A DNA stretch of 64,000 nt from contig NZ_QTJR01000017.1 in assembly GCF_003382285.1 (NCBI RefSeq), positions 1-64,000 of the forward strand. Reading direction: 5' to 3'. Shown here piece after piece: positions 52,977 through 63,584 of the stretch. Under the pieces are notes generated by a model, which saw only the letters and a list, made by a program, of their open reading frames with translations, was not told the DNA's origin and ran no database searches. This DNA comes from Lysobacter soli. GTDB lineage: Bacteria; Pseudomonadota; Gammaproteobacteria; Xanthomonadales; Xanthomonadaceae. Position 1 is the first letter of the stretch. Every line of letters begins with the position of its first letter. The position numbers were made by a program, and so were the translations under genes.

Positions 52977-54299
52977 ATGAACGACACCCGCGACATCCAG
53001 ACGAGGCAAACCATCGTGCGCCTGCTTTCGAGCATGGCCAGCGCGAAGGAGATCTCGCAGTACCTCAAGCGCTTTTCGCAGCTGGACGCCAAGCGCTTCG
53101 CCGTGGTGAAGGTCGGCGGCGCGGTGCTGCGCGACGATCTCGAAGCGCTGACATCCTCGCTCGCCTTCCTGCAGGACGTGGGCCTCACGCCCATCGTCAT
53201 CCACGGCGCCGGTCCGCAGCTCGATGAAGAGCTGTCCGCCGCCGGCATCGTGAAGCAGACGGTGAACGGCCTGCGCGTCACCTCGCCCGAAGCGCTCGCC
53301 ATCGTGCGCCGCGTGTTCCAGTCGCAGAACCTCAAGCTCGTCGAAGCGCTGCAGGCCTTCGACGCGCGCGCGACGTCCATTGTCTCGGGCGTGTTCGAAG
53401 CCGATTACCTGGATCGCGACACGTATGGCCTTGTCGGTGAAGTGAAGCGCGTGAACCTCGCGCCGATCGAAGCCAGCCTGCGCGCCGGTTCCATCCCGGT
53501 CATCGCGAGCCTGGGCGAAACCGCGTCCGGCCAGATCCTCAACGTCAATGCCGACTTCGCCGCCAATGAACTGGTACAGAAGCTGCAGCCGTACAAGATC
53601 GTCTTCCTCACCGGCACCGGCGGCCTGCTCGACGACAACGGCAAGGTGATCGACTCGATCAACCTGTCGACCGAGTACGACCACCTGATGTCGCAGCCGT
53701 GGATCAACGGCGGCATGCGCGTGAAGATCGAGCAGATCAAGGACCTGCTGGACAAGCTGCCGCTGACCTCGTCGGTGTCGATTACCAAGCCGTCGGAGCT
53801 GGCGAAGGAACTGTTCACGCACAAGGGTTCGGGCACGCTGGTGCGCCGCGGCGAGCGCGTGCTGCAGGTGTCGCAGTGGAGCGAACTCGATCTGGAACGC
53901 CTGCGCGAGCTCATCGAATCGGCGTTCGGCCGCCGCCTGCTGCCCGATTACTTCGAGCGCACGACGCTGCATCGCGCCTACGTCAGCGAGAACTATCGCG
54001 CCGCGGTGATCCTCACCAGCGAGGATGCCGGCATCTACCTCGACAAGTTCGCCGTGCTCGACGAAGCGCAGGGCGAAGGTCTCGGCCGCGCCGTGTGGCA
54101 GGTGATGCGCGAGCAGAATCCGCGCCTGTTCTGGCGCTCGCGCCACGGCAACCCGGTCAATCCGTTCTATTACGCCGAGTCCGATGGCTGCCTGAAACAG
54201 GAGAAGTGGAAGGTGTTCTGGTACGGCATGGACAGCTTCGACGAGATCGCCCGCTGCGTCGCGCACAGCGGCGGGCGTACCGCGACGCTGAAGGACTGA
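52977..54299 (+). CDS. argB: Bifunctional N-acetylglutamate kinase / N-acetylglutamate synthase
   Basis: A 440-residue fusion. The amino-acid kinase domain (about 1-285) shows [22 protein letters not shown], the [11 protein letters not shown] segment and [17 protein letters not shown]-terminal GNAT-like synthase domain (about 290-440) includes [34 protein letters not shown], the acetyl-CoA loop. It makes and phosphorylates N-acetylglutamate, the first two steps of arginine synthesis, and is the likely target of arginine feedback. ATG 52977 is preferred to TTG 52947. Confidence 0.93.
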   Translation: MNDTRDIQTRQTIVRLLSSMASAKEISQYLKRFSQLDAKRFAVVKVGGAVLRDDLEALTSSLAFLQDVGLTPIVIHGAGPQLDEELSAAGIVKQTVNGLRVTSPEALAIVRRVFQSQNLKLVEALQAFDARATSIVSGVFEADYLDRDTYGLVGEVKRVNLAPIEASLRAGSIPVIASLGETASGQILNVNADFAANELVQKLQPYKIVFLTGTGGLLDDNGKVIDSINLSTEYDHLMSQPWINGGMRVKIEQIKDLLDKLPLTSSVSITKPSELAKELFTHKGSGTLVRRGERVLQVSQWSELDLERLRELIESAFGRRLLPDYFERTTLHRAYVSENYRAAVILTSEDAGIYLDKFAVLDEAQGEGLGRAVWQVMREQNPRLFWRSRHGNPVNPFYYAESDGCLKQEKWKVFWYGMDSFDEIARCVAHSGGRTATLKD

Positions 54300-54306
54300 G
54301 GACGCG

Positions 54307-54930
54307 ATGAGCGCACACGTCGACCCCTGGACCCACGTGCCGAGCCTTCGTGGCCAGCACGTCGTGCTCGAACCGCTGCGTGCCGATCACGCTGGCGCGC
54401 TGCGCCTTGCGCTCGGCGACGGCGAACTGTCGCGCCTGTGGTTCACCAACGTGCCGGCACCGAACGACGTCGAAAGCTACATCGCTGCCGCGCTGGAGAT
54501 GCAGGCGCAGGGCAAGGCGCTCGTGTTCGCGGTGCACGATGCGAACGGCGAGATCGTCGGCTGCACGCGCTTCTACGACCTCGATCCGGCCATGCCGCGC
54601 GTGCAGATCGGCTACACCTTCTACGCACCGCGCGTGCAGCGCACGGCGCTGAACACCGAAGCGAAGCTGCTGCTGCTCGCGCATGCGTTCGAGACGATGG
54701 GCTGCGTGTGCGTGGGCTTCGAGACCAGCTGGTTCAACCACGCGTCACGCACCGCGATCGCGCGGCTGGGCGCGAAGCAGGACGGCGTGCTTCGCAGCCA
54801 TCGCCGTCACGCCGACGGCAGCGTGCGCGACACGGTGGCGTTTTCCATCATCGAATCCGAATGGCCGGCCGTGAAGGGCAATCTCCGGCACCGGCTTGAA
54901 CAACACGAACAAGGGAGCGACCGGACGTGA
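54307..54930 (+). CDS. RimJ/RimL-type GNAT acetyltransferase
   Basis: A 207-residue acetyltransferase (Acetyltransf_3 group). [17 protein letters not shown] at the N terminus, the [29 protein letters not shown] region (about 100-125) with cofactor-loop residues, and the C-terminal [27 protein letters not shown] block are typical. It lies 7 bases after the argA/B fusion, and its stop overlaps the argC start (GTGA). It is firmly inside the operon, but no arginine step is missing that it would obviously supply. Confidence 0.87.
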   Translation: MSAHVDPWTHVPSLRGQHVVLEPLRADHAGALRLALGDGELSRLWFTNVPAPNDVESYIAAALEMQAQGKALVFAVHDANGEIVGCTRFYDLDPAMPRVQIGYTFYAPRVQRTALNTEAKLLLLAHAFETMGCVCVGFETSWFNHASRTAIARLGAKQDGVLRSHRRHADGSVRDTVAFSIIESEWPAVKGNLRHRLEQHEQGSDRT

Positions 54931-55895
54931 GCAAGTCCGTTGGCATCGTAGGCGCGCGCGGTTACGTGGGCGCCGAACTCATCCGGCTTATCGCCGGTCA
55001 TCCGGATTTCGAACTCGCGTTCGTGTCCTCGCGCGAACTGGTCGGGCAGCGTGTTGCCGATCAGTTCGAAGGCGTCGCAGGCATCGATCCCGAACTGCGC
55101 TATGTCGCGCCGTCTAACGAGGAACTGCCGGGATTGGGCGCGGACGCCGTCGTGCTCGCGCTGCCGAACGGCAAGGCCGCCGCGTGCGTCGCCGCGTTCG
55201 ACAACGCGGGCATGGATCCTGTCATCGTCGATCTTTCCGCCGATTACCGCTTCGACGACACCTGGTATTACGGCCTGCCCGAACTCACGCGCCGCAAGTA
55301 CGCGGGCCAGCGTCGCATCAGTAATCCCGGCTGCTATGCGACGGCGATGCAACTGGCGGTCGCGCCGATGCTCGATGCGCTTGCGGGACCGGTGCAGTGC
55401 TTTGGCGTGTCCGGCTATTCGGGTGCGGGCACGTCGCCGTCGGACAAGAACGATCCGGAAAAACTGCGCGACAACCTGATGCCGTACGCGCTGACCAATC
55501 ACATCCATGAGCGTGAAGTGACGCGCCAGCTTGGTCACGAAGTGCAGTTCCTCCCGCACGTCGCACCGCATTTCCGCGGGCTGACCATCACCGCGAACCT
55601 GCCGCTGTCGGGCGCGTTCGAACGCGACGCGATCGTGTCGCGCTATCGCGAACGCTACGCCGACGAGCCGATGGTCGACGTGCTCGATGAAGCGCCGTGG
55701 GTCAGCCGCATCGCCGGCCAGCATCACGTCGAACTCGGCGGTTTCACGCTGTCGCCCGATGGCCGCCGCCTGGTCGTCGTCGCCACCGAGGACAACCTGC
55801 TCAAGGGCGCGGCGACGCAGGCGTTGCAGAACCTCAACCTCGCGTTCGGGTTCGACGAGAACCGCGGCATTCCGCAGGTTCGCCACGCGGGTTAG
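54927..55895 (+). CDS. argC: N-acetyl-gamma-glutamyl-phosphate reductase
   Basis: A 322-residue NADPH-dependent reductase, third step of arginine synthesis. The Rossmann motif is [15 protein letters not shown] (residues 5-19). The catalytic Cys is in [13 protein letters not shown], and the His in [16 protein letters not shown]. The start is GTG, overlapping the GNAT stop by four bases. Confidence 0.95.
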   Translation: MSKSVGIVGARGYVGAELIRLIAGHPDFELAFVSSRELVGQRVADQFEGVAGIDPELRYVAPSNEELPGLGADAVVLALPNGKAAACVAAFDNAGMDPVIVDLSADYRFDDTWYYGLPELTRRKYAGQRRISNPGCYATAMQLAVAPMLDALAGPVQCFGVSGYSGAGTSPSDKNDPEKLRDNLMPYALTNHIHEREVTRQLGHEVQFLPHVAPHFRGLTITANLPLSGAFERDAIVSRYRERYADEPMVDVLDEAPWVSRIAGQHHVELGGFTLSPDGRRLVVVATEDNLLKGAATQALQNLNLAFGFDENRGIPQVRHAG

Positions 55896-55952
55896 TCTGG
55901 CGTCGTTCGCATGCGCGGGCGACAGGAAGCATCACGTAATACCGAGGCCGTC

Positions 55953-57245
55953 ATGTCCGATCTGTTGTGGCAAAAACCCGGCGTCAAGGTCGACGCGCGC
56001 ATCCAGAAGTTCCTCGCCGGCGAGGACGTGATCCTCGATCGCGAGTTCTTCGTGTTCGACATCGAGGCCAGCCGCGCGCATGCGCAGGGCCTGCAGCAGA
56101 TCGGCATCCTCGCCGCCGACGAACTCGCCGGGCTGGAGCGCGAGCTTTCCCTCCTCGCCGACGATTTCAATGCGGGCCGCTTCGTCCTCGATGATCAGTA
56201 CGAAGACGGACATTCGGCGATCGAGGCGCGCCTGGTCGAACGCCTCGGCGATGCCGGCAAGAAGATCCACACCGGCCGCAGCCGCAACGACCAGATCCTC
56301 GTCGCCACGCGCCTGTGGCTGAAGGATCGCCTGTCGCGCCTGCTCGCGACGTGCCGCGAGAGCGCGCAGGTCGCGCTCGCCCGCGCCGAGGCCGAGCAGG
56401 CCGTGCCGCTGCCGGGTTACACGCACCTGCAGCGCGCCGTCGTGTCGTCGCTGGGCATGTGGTGGGCGGCGTGGGCCGAGGGGTTCGTCGACGACGCGCA
56501 GCGCGCCGCGGACACGCTCGCATGGGTGGATGCCAATCCGCTCGGCAGCGCTGCCGGTTACGGCGTGAACCTGCCGCTCGCGCGCGACCACACCACGCAG
56601 GCGCTCGGCTTCGGCCGCATGCAGGTGTCGGCCGCGTACGCGCAGCTTTCGCGCGGCAAGTTCGAGATGGCCGCGATCGAAGCGCTGACGTCCGCGCTGC
56701 TTGACCTTCGCCGCCTCGCGTGGGACCTGAGCCTGTTCACCAGCGCCGAATTCGGTTTCGTCGCGTTGCCGTCGCAGTACACGACGGGCAGTTCGATCAT
56801 GCCGAACAAGCGCAATCCCGACGTCATCGAACTGATGCGCGCCAGCTACTCCGCGGCCGCGGCTGCGCGCACGGAGATCGAACAGCTCCTCTCGCTGCCG
56901 TCGGGCTACCACCGTGACCTGCAGTTCTCGAAGGGCGCGATCTTCCACGCGTTTGGCCGCGGGCTCGACGCGCTCGAACTGCTGCCGGACCTGCTGCGCA
57001 ACCTGGAATGGAAGACCGACCGCATGCGCGAGGCGCTGGATCCGTCGATGTACGCGACCGATCTGGCCGTCGACATGGCGCGCGAGGGGCTGCCGTTCCG
57101 TGAGGCCTACCGCCTCGCCGCCGATCCGGCGCGCTGGGCCGAAGGCGATCCGGATGCGAGCCTGCGTGCACGCGTTTCGCCAGGTGCGTCGGGTGAGCTG
57201 CGGCTCGATGCGTTGAAGGAAAGACTGGCTCGTTTGCCGGAGTAA
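55953..57245 (+). CDS. argH: Argininosuccinate lyase
   Basis: A 430-residue lyase of the fumarase/aspartase superfamily that releases arginine and fumarate. The signature is [12 protein letters not shown]. Also seen are HTGRSRNDQ (substrate contacts) and the [12 protein letters not shown] catalytic His block. ATG 55953 gives the normal N terminus. It lies 57 bases after argC. Confidence 0.96.
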   Translation: MSDLLWQKPGVKVDARIQKFLAGEDVILDREFFVFDIEASRAHAQGLQQIGILAADELAGLERELSLLADDFNAGRFVLDDQYEDGHSAIEARLVERLGDAGKKIHTGRSRNDQILVATRLWLKDRLSRLLATCRESAQVALARAEAEQAVPLPGYTHLQRAVVSSLGMWWAAWAEGFVDDAQRAADTLAWVDANPLGSAAGYGVNLPLARDHTTQALGFGRMQVSAAYAQLSRGKFEMAAIEALTSALLDLRRLAWDLSLFTSAEFGFVALPSQYTTGSSIMPNKRNPDVIELMRASYSAAAAARTEIEQLLSLPSGYHRDLQFSKGAIFHAFGRGLDALELLPDLLRNLEWKTDRMREALDPSMYATDLAVDMAREGLPFREAYRLAADPARWAEGDPDASLRARVSPGASGELRLDALKERLARLPE

Positions 57246-57350
57246 CTTCCGGCACATCCTGCCGCGCGCGGGGCGCGGGCAGGCTGGTTCCAATGCAGTG
57301 GCAGTCGCGGTTCCGCATCACACGGTACGTCCATGATGAAGGGGAGCTCC

Positions 57351-58487
57351 ATGCGCCGTTGGTTCTTCGCACTGTTCGCGTTCGCGCCGGCCGTCGTGTC
57401 GGCGCATGAGATTCCCGCGCCGGCGGCCATCGATGCCGAAGTCGCGCGCGTCATGCGCGACACCGGATCGAAGGGCCTCGCCATCGCCGTGATCGACGAC
57501 GGCAAGCCGGTGCACGTCGCTGCGCACGGCGTGCGCAACGCGGCAGGCGACCCGCTGCAGGTCGACACGATCATGTACGGCGCATCGCTGACCAAGGCGG
57601 TGTTCGCCTACACCGTGATGCGGCAGGTCGATGCCGGTCGCTTCACGCTCGACACGTCGCTGGCCGACATGTTGCCCAGGCCGCTGCCGTCCTATGCGTC
57701 GGCGGACATCACGAACCGTTTCGCCGACTGGACCGCGCTGGACGAGCGCTGGCGCAAGCTGACGCCGCGCATCGTGCTGACCCATTCCACCGGCTTCGCG
57801 AACTTCGGTTTCCTCGAGCCGGACGAGAAGCTGCATTTCCACTTTGATCCCGGGTCGCGCTACGCGTACTCCGGCGATGGCCTGAATACGCTCCAGTTCG
57901 CGATGGAAACCGGCAAAGGCATCGACGTCGGGACGGAAAGCGCGCGCATCTTCAACGAACTGGGTATGACGCGCACGAGCCTGATCTGGCGCGGCGACTT
58001 CGCCGGCAACCTCGCCGATGGCTGGGACGAGCAGGGCAAGGTCGAGCCGCACGACGAACGCTCCAAGGTGCGGGCCGCCGGCTCGATGGACACCACCATC
58101 GCGGATTTCGCGAAGTTCGCCGCGGCATTCGTGCGCGGCGATGGCCTCAAGCCCAGCAGTCGCGCCGAAATGGTGAAGCCGCAACTCGCGATCACCACGC
58201 GTTCGCAGTTCCCGACGTTGCAACCGGAGCTTCCGCCGGAACAGCGCCGGAAGGATCTGGCGGCGGGCATTGGCGTGGTCGTATTCGAGGGCCCGCAGGG
58301 TCGCGGCTTCTTCAAGGGTGGGCACAACGACACCACCGGCAACACATGGGTCTGCGTCGAGCAACGCAAGCGCTGCGTGGCGATCCTGTCGAACGACGTG
58401 CGCAGCGAGGCGGGTTTCCCGCAGCTCGTGCGCTTCGTGCTGGGCGAGACGGGCGTGCCGTTCGACTGGGAATACGGCACGCAATGA
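57351..58487 (+). CDS. Serine hydrolase, class C beta-lactamase/DD-peptidase fold
   Basis: A 378-residue exported protein. The signal peptide ends VVSAHE. Motifs are S79-x-x-K82 (GASLTKAV), YSG in YAYSGDG instead of YxN, and HND in GGHNDTTGN instead of HxG, so the active site departs somewhat from AmpC-type enzymes. GGGGAG precedes ATG 57351; an in-frame ATG at 57333 is less likely. It sits between argH and proB and overlaps proB by four bases, so it is translationally coupled to proline synthesis. Its role there is unknown. Confidence 0.85.
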   Translation: MRRWFFALFAFAPAVVSAHEIPAPAAIDAEVARVMRDTGSKGLAIAVIDDGKPVHVAAHGVRNAAGDPLQVDTIMYGASLTKAVFAYTVMRQVDAGRFTLDTSLADMLPRPLPSYASADITNRFADWTALDERWRKLTPRIVLTHSTGFANFGFLEPDEKLHFHFDPGSRYAYSGDGLNTLQFAMETGKGIDVGTESARIFNELGMTRTSLIWRGDFAGNLADGWDEQGKVEPHDERSKVRAAGSMDTTIADFAKFAAAFVRGDGLKPSSRAEMVKPQLAITTRSQFPTLQPELPPEQRRKDLAAGIGVVVFEGPQGRGFFKGGHNDTTGNTWVCVEQRKRCVAILSNDVRSEAGFPQLVRFVLGETGVPFDWEYGTQ

Positions 58488-59626
58488 ACGCCTCCGATTT
58501 CACCGCGCAACCGCTGCCGACTTGGCGCCGGGCCGTGCTGAAGGTCGGCAGCAGCCTGCTGGCGGGCGAGGACGGCCTGGATCCGCGCCATGCAGGCGCC
58601 CTGGCGCGCTTCATCGAACATGCGCGGATGCAGCAGCGGGAGATCGTGCTCGTGTCGTCCGGCGCGGTCGCGGCCGGCCGGCATCGCATCGCTGCGGGCG
58701 GCGACAGCCTCGTGTTGCGACAGGCGTTGGCGTCGCTCGGGCAGGCCGCGCTGGTGACGTTCTGGCAGCAGCTGGTCGATCGTCCCGTCGCGCAGGTTCT
58801 GCTCACGCACGACGACCTGCGCAACCGGCGGCGCTACCTCAACGCGCGCGCGACGCTGCGCGAACTGCTGCGCCTGGACGCGCTGCCGGTGATCAACGAG
58901 AACGACGCGGTCGCCGTCGACGAACTCAAGCTCGGCGACAACGACAATCTTGCCGCCGCCGTGGCATCGCTGGTGGATGCGGACCTGCTGCTGATCGCCA
59001 CCGACATCGGTGGCCTGTACAGCGCGCATCCGCGCGACCCGGCGGCGCAAGCGATCACGCGCGTGGAGGCGATCACGCCGGAGCTGCTGCAGGCCGCAAG
59101 CGGCGGCGCCGGCACGCTCGGTACGGGCGGGATGCGCACGAAACTCGATGCCGCCGCCAAGGCAGGCGCGGCCGGCATCGCGACTGCGCTGTTCTGCGGT
59201 CGCGATCCAGATGTCGTTCGGGCGCTCCACGACGAGGTGCTGCACGGAACGCTTGTGCTCGCGCAGGGCGACCGCCTTCGCGCCCGCAAGCAATGGCTGC
59301 GGCACGCGCCATCATCCGGCCGCCTGCACGTGGACGCGGGCGCGTTCGCCGCGTTGCACCGTCAAGGCGCATCGCTGCTGCCGGGCGGAGTGGCGTCTGC
59401 CGAAGGGGAATTCCGCCGCGGCGACGTGGTCGAGATCGGCGTCGAGGACGAACCCGCCTTCGCGCGCGGCCTGGCCCAGTACGGCGCCAACGAAGTCCGT
59501 CGCATCGCGCGCCGGCATAGCAACGAGATCGAAGCGATCCTCGGATTCCGCTACGGCGAATCGGTGGTGCATCGCGACGACCTGGTGCTGATCGACGCGA
59601 CGTCGCACAAGGAAACCAGCACGTGA
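58484..59626 (+). CDS. proB: Glutamate 5-kinase
   Basis: A 380-residue kinase, first step of proline synthesis. The amino-acid kinase domain (about 1-265) shows [39 protein letters not shown] and [14 protein letters not shown]-terminal PUA domain (about 280-370) follows. The start overlaps the serine hydrolase stop (ATGA) and the end overlaps proA (GTGA). Confidence 0.96.
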   Translation: MNASDFTAQPLPTWRRAVLKVGSSLLAGEDGLDPRHAGALARFIEHARMQQREIVLVSSGAVAAGRHRIAAGGDSLVLRQALASLGQAALVTFWQQLVDRPVAQVLLTHDDLRNRRRYLNARATLRELLRLDALPVINENDAVAVDELKLGDNDNLAAAVASLVDADLLLIATDIGGLYSAHPRDPAAQAITRVEAITPELLQAASGGAGTLGTGGMRTKLDAAAKAGAAGIATALFCGRDPDVVRALHDEVLHGTLVLAQGDRLRARKQWLRHAPSSGRLHVDAGAFAALHRQGASLLPGGVASAEGEFRRGDVVEIGVEDEPAFARGLAQYGANEVRRIARRHSNEIEAILGFRYGESVVHRDDLVLIDATSHKETST

Positions 59627-60888
59627 GTGGATACGTCCGCCATCTTGCCGAACGCGCGCGCGAAGCCGCGTCGGTAATCGCGCGGTTGGATGGCGATGCG
59701 CGCCGCCGTCTGATCGAACGCATGGCCGATGCGCTTTCGGAGCGACGTGCCGAGGTGATGGCCGCGAATGCCGAAGACATGGAACGCGGGCGCTCGAACG
59801 GGCTCGGCGATGCAGTGCTCGACCGCCTCAAGCTCGACGACGCGCGCATCGATTCAATGGCGCAGGGCTTGCGCGAAGTCGCGGCCCAGACCGATCCGCT
59901 CGGTGTCGTCACGCGGCGCGACGTACGTCCGAACGGCGTGGTCATCGAACGCCAGCGCATTCCCCTGGGCCTGATCGCGATGATCTACGAGGCACGTCCG
60001 AACGTGACCGCAGATGCCGCGGCGCTGTGCCTGAAGGCCGGCAATGCGGTGCTGCTGCGCGGCGGGTCGGAGGCGCGCGCGAGCAACGCCGCGATCGCCG
60101 CCTGCCTGCATTCGGCGCTGCGTGCCGGGAACCTGCCGGAAGCGGCGGTGTCGCTGGTATCCGACCCGGCGCGCGAACACGTGCTCGAACTGCTGCAGCT
60201 GTCGGACCTGATCGACCTGGCGATCCCGCGCGGCGGCGAGAGCCTGATCCGCTTCGTCGCCGAACACGCGCGCGTCCCGGTGATCAAGCATTACAAGGGC
60301 GTCTGCCATCTGTACGTCGATGCCTCGGCCGATGTCGCGCAGGCGCTGGACCTGCTGGTCGACGGCAAGGCCTCGCGGCCAGGCGTCTGCAATGCGCTGG
60401 AAACGCTGCTGGTGCATCGCGATATCGCGGCGACGTTCCTGCCGCGCGCGATGGAACGGCTCTCCGCACGCGGCGTCGAAGTGCGCGGCTGCGAGCGGAC
60501 GCGGGCGATTGTTCCGCAAGCACGCGCAGCGACGGACGACGACTACGCGGCCGAGTACCTGGATTTCGTCATTGCCGTGCGCGTGGTCGACGACCTCGAC
60601 GCCGCGCTGGCGCACATCGCGCGATACGGCTCGGACCACACCGAGGTGATCGCGACGCAGGATGCGGCGGCGGCGGACGCTTTCGTGCGCGGCACGCGCA
60701 GTTCGGCGGTGATGGTGAATGCGTCGTCGCGTTTCAACGACGGTGGGCAGCTGGGCCTGGGCGCGGAGATCGGCATTTCGACCACGCGGCTGCACGCGTA
60801 CGGCCCGATGGGCGCGGAATCGCTGACGATCGAGCGCTTCGTCGTGCGCGGCGAAGGGCAGGTGCGCCACGCGGACTCGCGCGGCTGA
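59623..60888 (+). CDS. proA: Gamma-glutamyl phosphate reductase
   Basis: A 421-residue NADPH-dependent reductase, second step of proline synthesis, in the ALDH superfamily. The catalytic Cys is C256 in [35 protein letters not shown] and the [11 protein letters not shown] block are family-specific. The start is GTG, with 4-base overlap with proB. Last gene of the arg-pro transcript. Confidence 0.96.
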   Translation: MSGYVRHLAERAREAASVIARLDGDARRRLIERMADALSERRAEVMAANAEDMERGRSNGLGDAVLDRLKLDDARIDSMAQGLREVAAQTDPLGVVTRRDVRPNGVVIERQRIPLGLIAMIYEARPNVTADAAALCLKAGNAVLLRGGSEARASNAAIAACLHSALRAGNLPEAAVSLVSDPAREHVLELLQLSDLIDLAIPRGGESLIRFVAEHARVPVIKHYKGVCHLYVDASADVAQALDLLVDGKASRPGVCNALETLLVHRDIAATFLPRAMERLSARGVEVRGCERTRAIVPQARAATDDDYAAEYLDFVIAVRVVDDLDAALAHIARYGSDHTEVIATQDAAAADAFVRGTRSSAVMVNASSRFNDGGQLGLGAEIGISTTRLHAYGPMGAESLTIERFVVRGEGQVRHADSRG

Positions 60889-60891
60889 CCC

Positions 60892-61740
60892 TCACTCCCG
60901 GAGGCGCTGCACTCCGAGCCACCGCTCGCCCGGCGCAAGCGTCACCGGTTCCACCACCGTCGCCGCTTCCACGCAGACGAAGCGCAGGTGCTCACCCGCG
61001 CCGAGGTCGCCCATCGAGGCCGCCAGCGTGGCGCCGGGATTCCATACGACCGCATCGCGGAAGCCCTCGCTTTCGATGTGCAGCGTCGAGTCGCCGTCGC
61101 GCAGGCGCAGCGACCGTGGCGCGGCGGCGTAGATGCGGTCGAGTTCGCCTTCGAAGCGGATCGGAGCGTTCGACGCCGGCATCGCGGCGCCGTTGCGCGC
61201 CGAATCCTCGTAAGGCGTGGATTCCAGGCCGTCGAGTTCCACGGCGGCCAGCTTGGCCACGCGCAGGTAGGTGTGCAGCGCGGCGGTGAAGGCGAACGGT
61301 GCGTCGTCGCGGTTGAGCACTTCCAGGCCGACCTGCAGCGCGTCCGCACCGAGTGCGACGTGCAGCCGCGCGCCGAAGCGAACGGGCCACAGCGAGCGCG
61401 TGTGTTCGTCGTCGTCCAGCTCGAACACGGCCGACTCGCCGAATGGCGTTGCGTCCTGCAGGCCGGCGAAGTGCCATTCCAGCAGCCGCGCGAACCCGTG
61501 CTTGACCAGCGCCCCGCGTGCGCCGAACTGCGGAAAGATCACCGGAATGCCGCCGCGGATCGCGGTGCCGGGCGTCAGGCTGGCGTTGGGGCTGAGATAC
61601 AGGCGCTCGCGGGCGGGGGAGGGCTTCCACGACAGCACGTTCGCGCCGTGCAGGCTGACGTCGGTCGTGGCGCCGCTGGAATGGCGCAGGCGCACGCAGG
61701 AACGGCCGCGCTGCTCGAAGGGTTCGATGGACAGGGGCAT
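60892..61740 (-). CDS. D-hexose-6-phosphate mutarotase (aldose 1-epimerase family, YeaD-like)
   Basis: A 282-residue beta-sandwich epimerase. Motifs include TAIRGGIPVIFPQFG, the conserved KHGFAR His segment, HTYLRV (second His) and a Glu near the C terminus in CVEAATVVEP, matching the YeaD-type active site. It probably equilibrates alpha and beta anomers of glucose-6-phosphate. ATG 61740 starts the recognisable domain. It converges with proA three bases apart. Confidence 0.88.
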   Translation of the reverse strand: MPLSIEPFEQRGRSCVRLRHSSGATTDVSLHGANVLSWKPSPARERLYLSPNASLTPGTAIRGGIPVIFPQFGARGALVKHGFARLLEWHFAGLQDATPFGESAVFELDDDEHTRSLWPVRFGARLHVALGADALQVGLEVLNRDDAPFAFTAALHTYLRVAKLAAVELDGLESTPYEDSARNGAAMPASNAPIRFEGELDRIYAAAPRSLRLRDGDSTLHIESEGFRDAVVWNPGATLAASMGDLGAGEHLRFVCVEAATVVEPVTLAPGERWLGVQRLRE

Positions 61741-61819
61741 GGCGGAGCGCCGAAGGGACTGCGCGGCATCATGCCCGACGTCGCGTCGACGCGTACGTGC
61801 GTTCGGAACGCCCCAAACG

Positions 61820-61846
61820 AAAAACGCCGGCATTGGCCGGCGTTTT
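61820..61846 (-). terminator. Terminator of the tRNA-Pro transcript
   Basis: ACGCCGGC (61824-61831) and GCCGGCGT (61836-61843) with a 4-base loop. On the minus strand it is followed by TTTTCG. It lies 30 bases beyond the tRNA CCA end. Confidence 0.85.
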
Positions 61847-61875
61847 CTGTTTCAGCAACCGCATCGCTGCGGAAT

Positions 61876-61952
61876 TGGTCGGGGAGACAGGATTTGAACC
61901 TGCGACTTCTACGTCCCGAACGTAGCGCTCTACCAGGCTGAGCTACACCCCG
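61876..61952 (-). tRNA. tRNA-Pro (anticodon CGG)
   Basis: A 77-nt cloverleaf on the minus strand. The acceptor CGGGGTG/CTCCCCG has a C1-G72 pair, typical of proline tRNAs, and a T6-T67 mismatch. The D-arm is AGCTCAGCCTGGTAGAGC, the loop TTCGGGA (anticodon CGG, reading CCG), the T-loop TTCAAAT, and CCA is encoded. Confidence 0.97.
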
Positions 61953-62135
61953 ACTGCTGAGCCGCAAATTCTAGTCAGTTCGGCGGGGGCGAGGCAAGGG
62001 GTCTCATGCAATTTCCTTCAGGTCGGTGGCGCCGCGCTGGGGGAAGGGCGGGCGCAACCGCTAAACTGTGGGGGTTCCCGTCCCCTTCAGCGACGCGCCG
62101 CGCAGGCGCCGCCGCCCGATCCACTGGAGTCCCGC

Positions 62136-63530
62136 TTGATCAAGCCGCGTACCCCGCCCGGGGTCATGGAGCTGCTGCCTCCTGACCAGATCGCTTTCCA
62201 GCGCATGCTGGACACGATCCGCCGAAATTTCGAACGCTTCGGCTTCCTCCCGGTGGAAACGCCGGTGATGGAGCTGTCGGAGGTGCTGCTGACCAAGTCC
62301 GGCGGCGAGACCGAGCGGCAGGTGTATTTCGTGCAGTCCACCGGCGCGCTCGGCAAGGCCGAAAGCGGGACCGGCGAGGGCATGCCGGAACTGGCGCTGC
62401 GCTTCGACCTGACCGTGCCGCTGGCGCGCTTCGTCGCCGAGCACGAACACGAGCTCGCGTTCCCGTTCCGCCGCTACCAGATGCAGCGCGTGTACCGCGG
62501 CGAGCGCGCCCAGCGCGGCCGCTTCCGCGAGTTCTACCAGTGCGACATCGACGTGATCGGCAAGGACGCGCTGAGCGTGCGCTTCGATGCCGAACTGCCG
62601 GCGGTGATCCATTCGGTGTTCAGCGAGCTGGACATCGGCGCGTTCACCATCCAGCTCAACAACCGCAAGCTCATGCGCGGCTTCTTCGAGGCGCAGGGCG
62701 TCGCTGACGGCGAACTGCAGGCGCTGGTGCTGCGTGAAGTCGACAAGCTCGACAAGCGCGGCGAGGACTACGTGCGCGAGACGCTGACGGGTGAAGGCTT
62801 CAACCTGCCGGCCGACGGCGTCGAGAAGATCCTCGACTTCGTGAAGGTGCGCTCCACCTCGCACGCCGATGCGATGGCGCAACTGGACGCGCTGGGCGAA
62901 GGCAACGACTCGCTGCGCGACGGCGTGGCCGAACTGCGCGAAGTGCTGGAACTGGTGCGCGCGCTCGGCGTGCCGGAAACGCACTACGCGCTCAATTTCT
63001 CGATCGCGCGCGGCCTGGACTACTACACCGGCACCGTCTACGAGACCACGCTCAACGATTACCCGCAGATTGGTTCGATCTGCTCGGGCGGCCGTTACGA
63101 AAACCTCGCCAGCCACTACACCAAGTCGAAGCTCCCGGGCGTCGGAATCTCGATCGGCCTCACGCGTCTGTTCTGGCAGCTGCGCGAAGCCGGCCTGCTC
63201 GGCAAGGCGACCGGCAGCACGGTGCAGGCGATGGTCGCGCTGATGGATGCCGATTCGCTGCCCGACGCGCTCGACATCGCGCGGCGCCTGCGCGCGGCCG
63301 GCATCAACACCGAGATGCAGATGGAAGCGCGGAAGATCGGCAAGCAGTTCCAGTACGCCTCGCGTGCCGGCATCCGCTTCGTCGTGCTCACCGGCGAGGA
63401 CGAGCGTGCACGCGGCGTGGTCGCGGTGAAGGACCTGCTGCGCGAAGAACAGTTCGAAGTCGCGCGCGAGGAGCTTGCAAGCACGCTGCGCGTCGAACTC
63501 GAGCAGGCCCAGGTACTCGCCGGTCGCTGA
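62136..63530 (+). CDS. hisS: Histidyl-tRNA synthetase
   Basis: A 464-residue class II synthetase with TTG start after CTGGAGT. Motif 1 lies near [15 protein letters not shown], and motif 2 is [24 protein letters not shown]. The histidine-specific [13 protein letters not shown] and GGRYENL blocks and motif 3 [10 protein letters not shown] are present. The C-terminal anticodon domain follows. It lies 54 bases upstream of a histidine ammonia-lyase-type gene. Confidence 0.96.
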   Translation: MIKPRTPPGVMELLPPDQIAFQRMLDTIRRNFERFGFLPVETPVMELSEVLLTKSGGETERQVYFVQSTGALGKAESGTGEGMPELALRFDLTVPLARFVAEHEHELAFPFRRYQMQRVYRGERAQRGRFREFYQCDIDVIGKDALSVRFDAELPAVIHSVFSELDIGAFTIQLNNRKLMRGFFEAQGVADGELQALVLREVDKLDKRGEDYVRETLTGEGFNLPADGVEKILDFVKVRSTSHADAMAQLDALGEGNDSLRDGVAELREVLELVRALGVPETHYALNFSIARGLDYYTGTVYETTLNDYPQIGSICSGGRYENLASHYTKSKLPGVGISIGLTRLFWQLREAGLLGKATGSTVQAMVALMDADSLPDALDIARRLRAAGINTEMQMEARKIGKQFQYASRAGIRFVVLTGEDERARGVVAVKDLLREEQFEVAREELASTLRVELEQAQVLAGR

Positions 63531-63538
63531 GCCCCGAT

Positions 63539-63558
63539 CCTCCCTGTTCGCAGGGGAG
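63539..63558 (+). repeat. Palindromic hairpin element
   Basis: CCTCCCTG-TTCG-CAGGGGAGG, an imperfect inverted repeat in the hisS-hutH gap, related in style to 33481 and 40122. Confidence 0.5.
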
Positions 63559-63584
63559 GACGCCGAAACCATTACGGAACCTCC

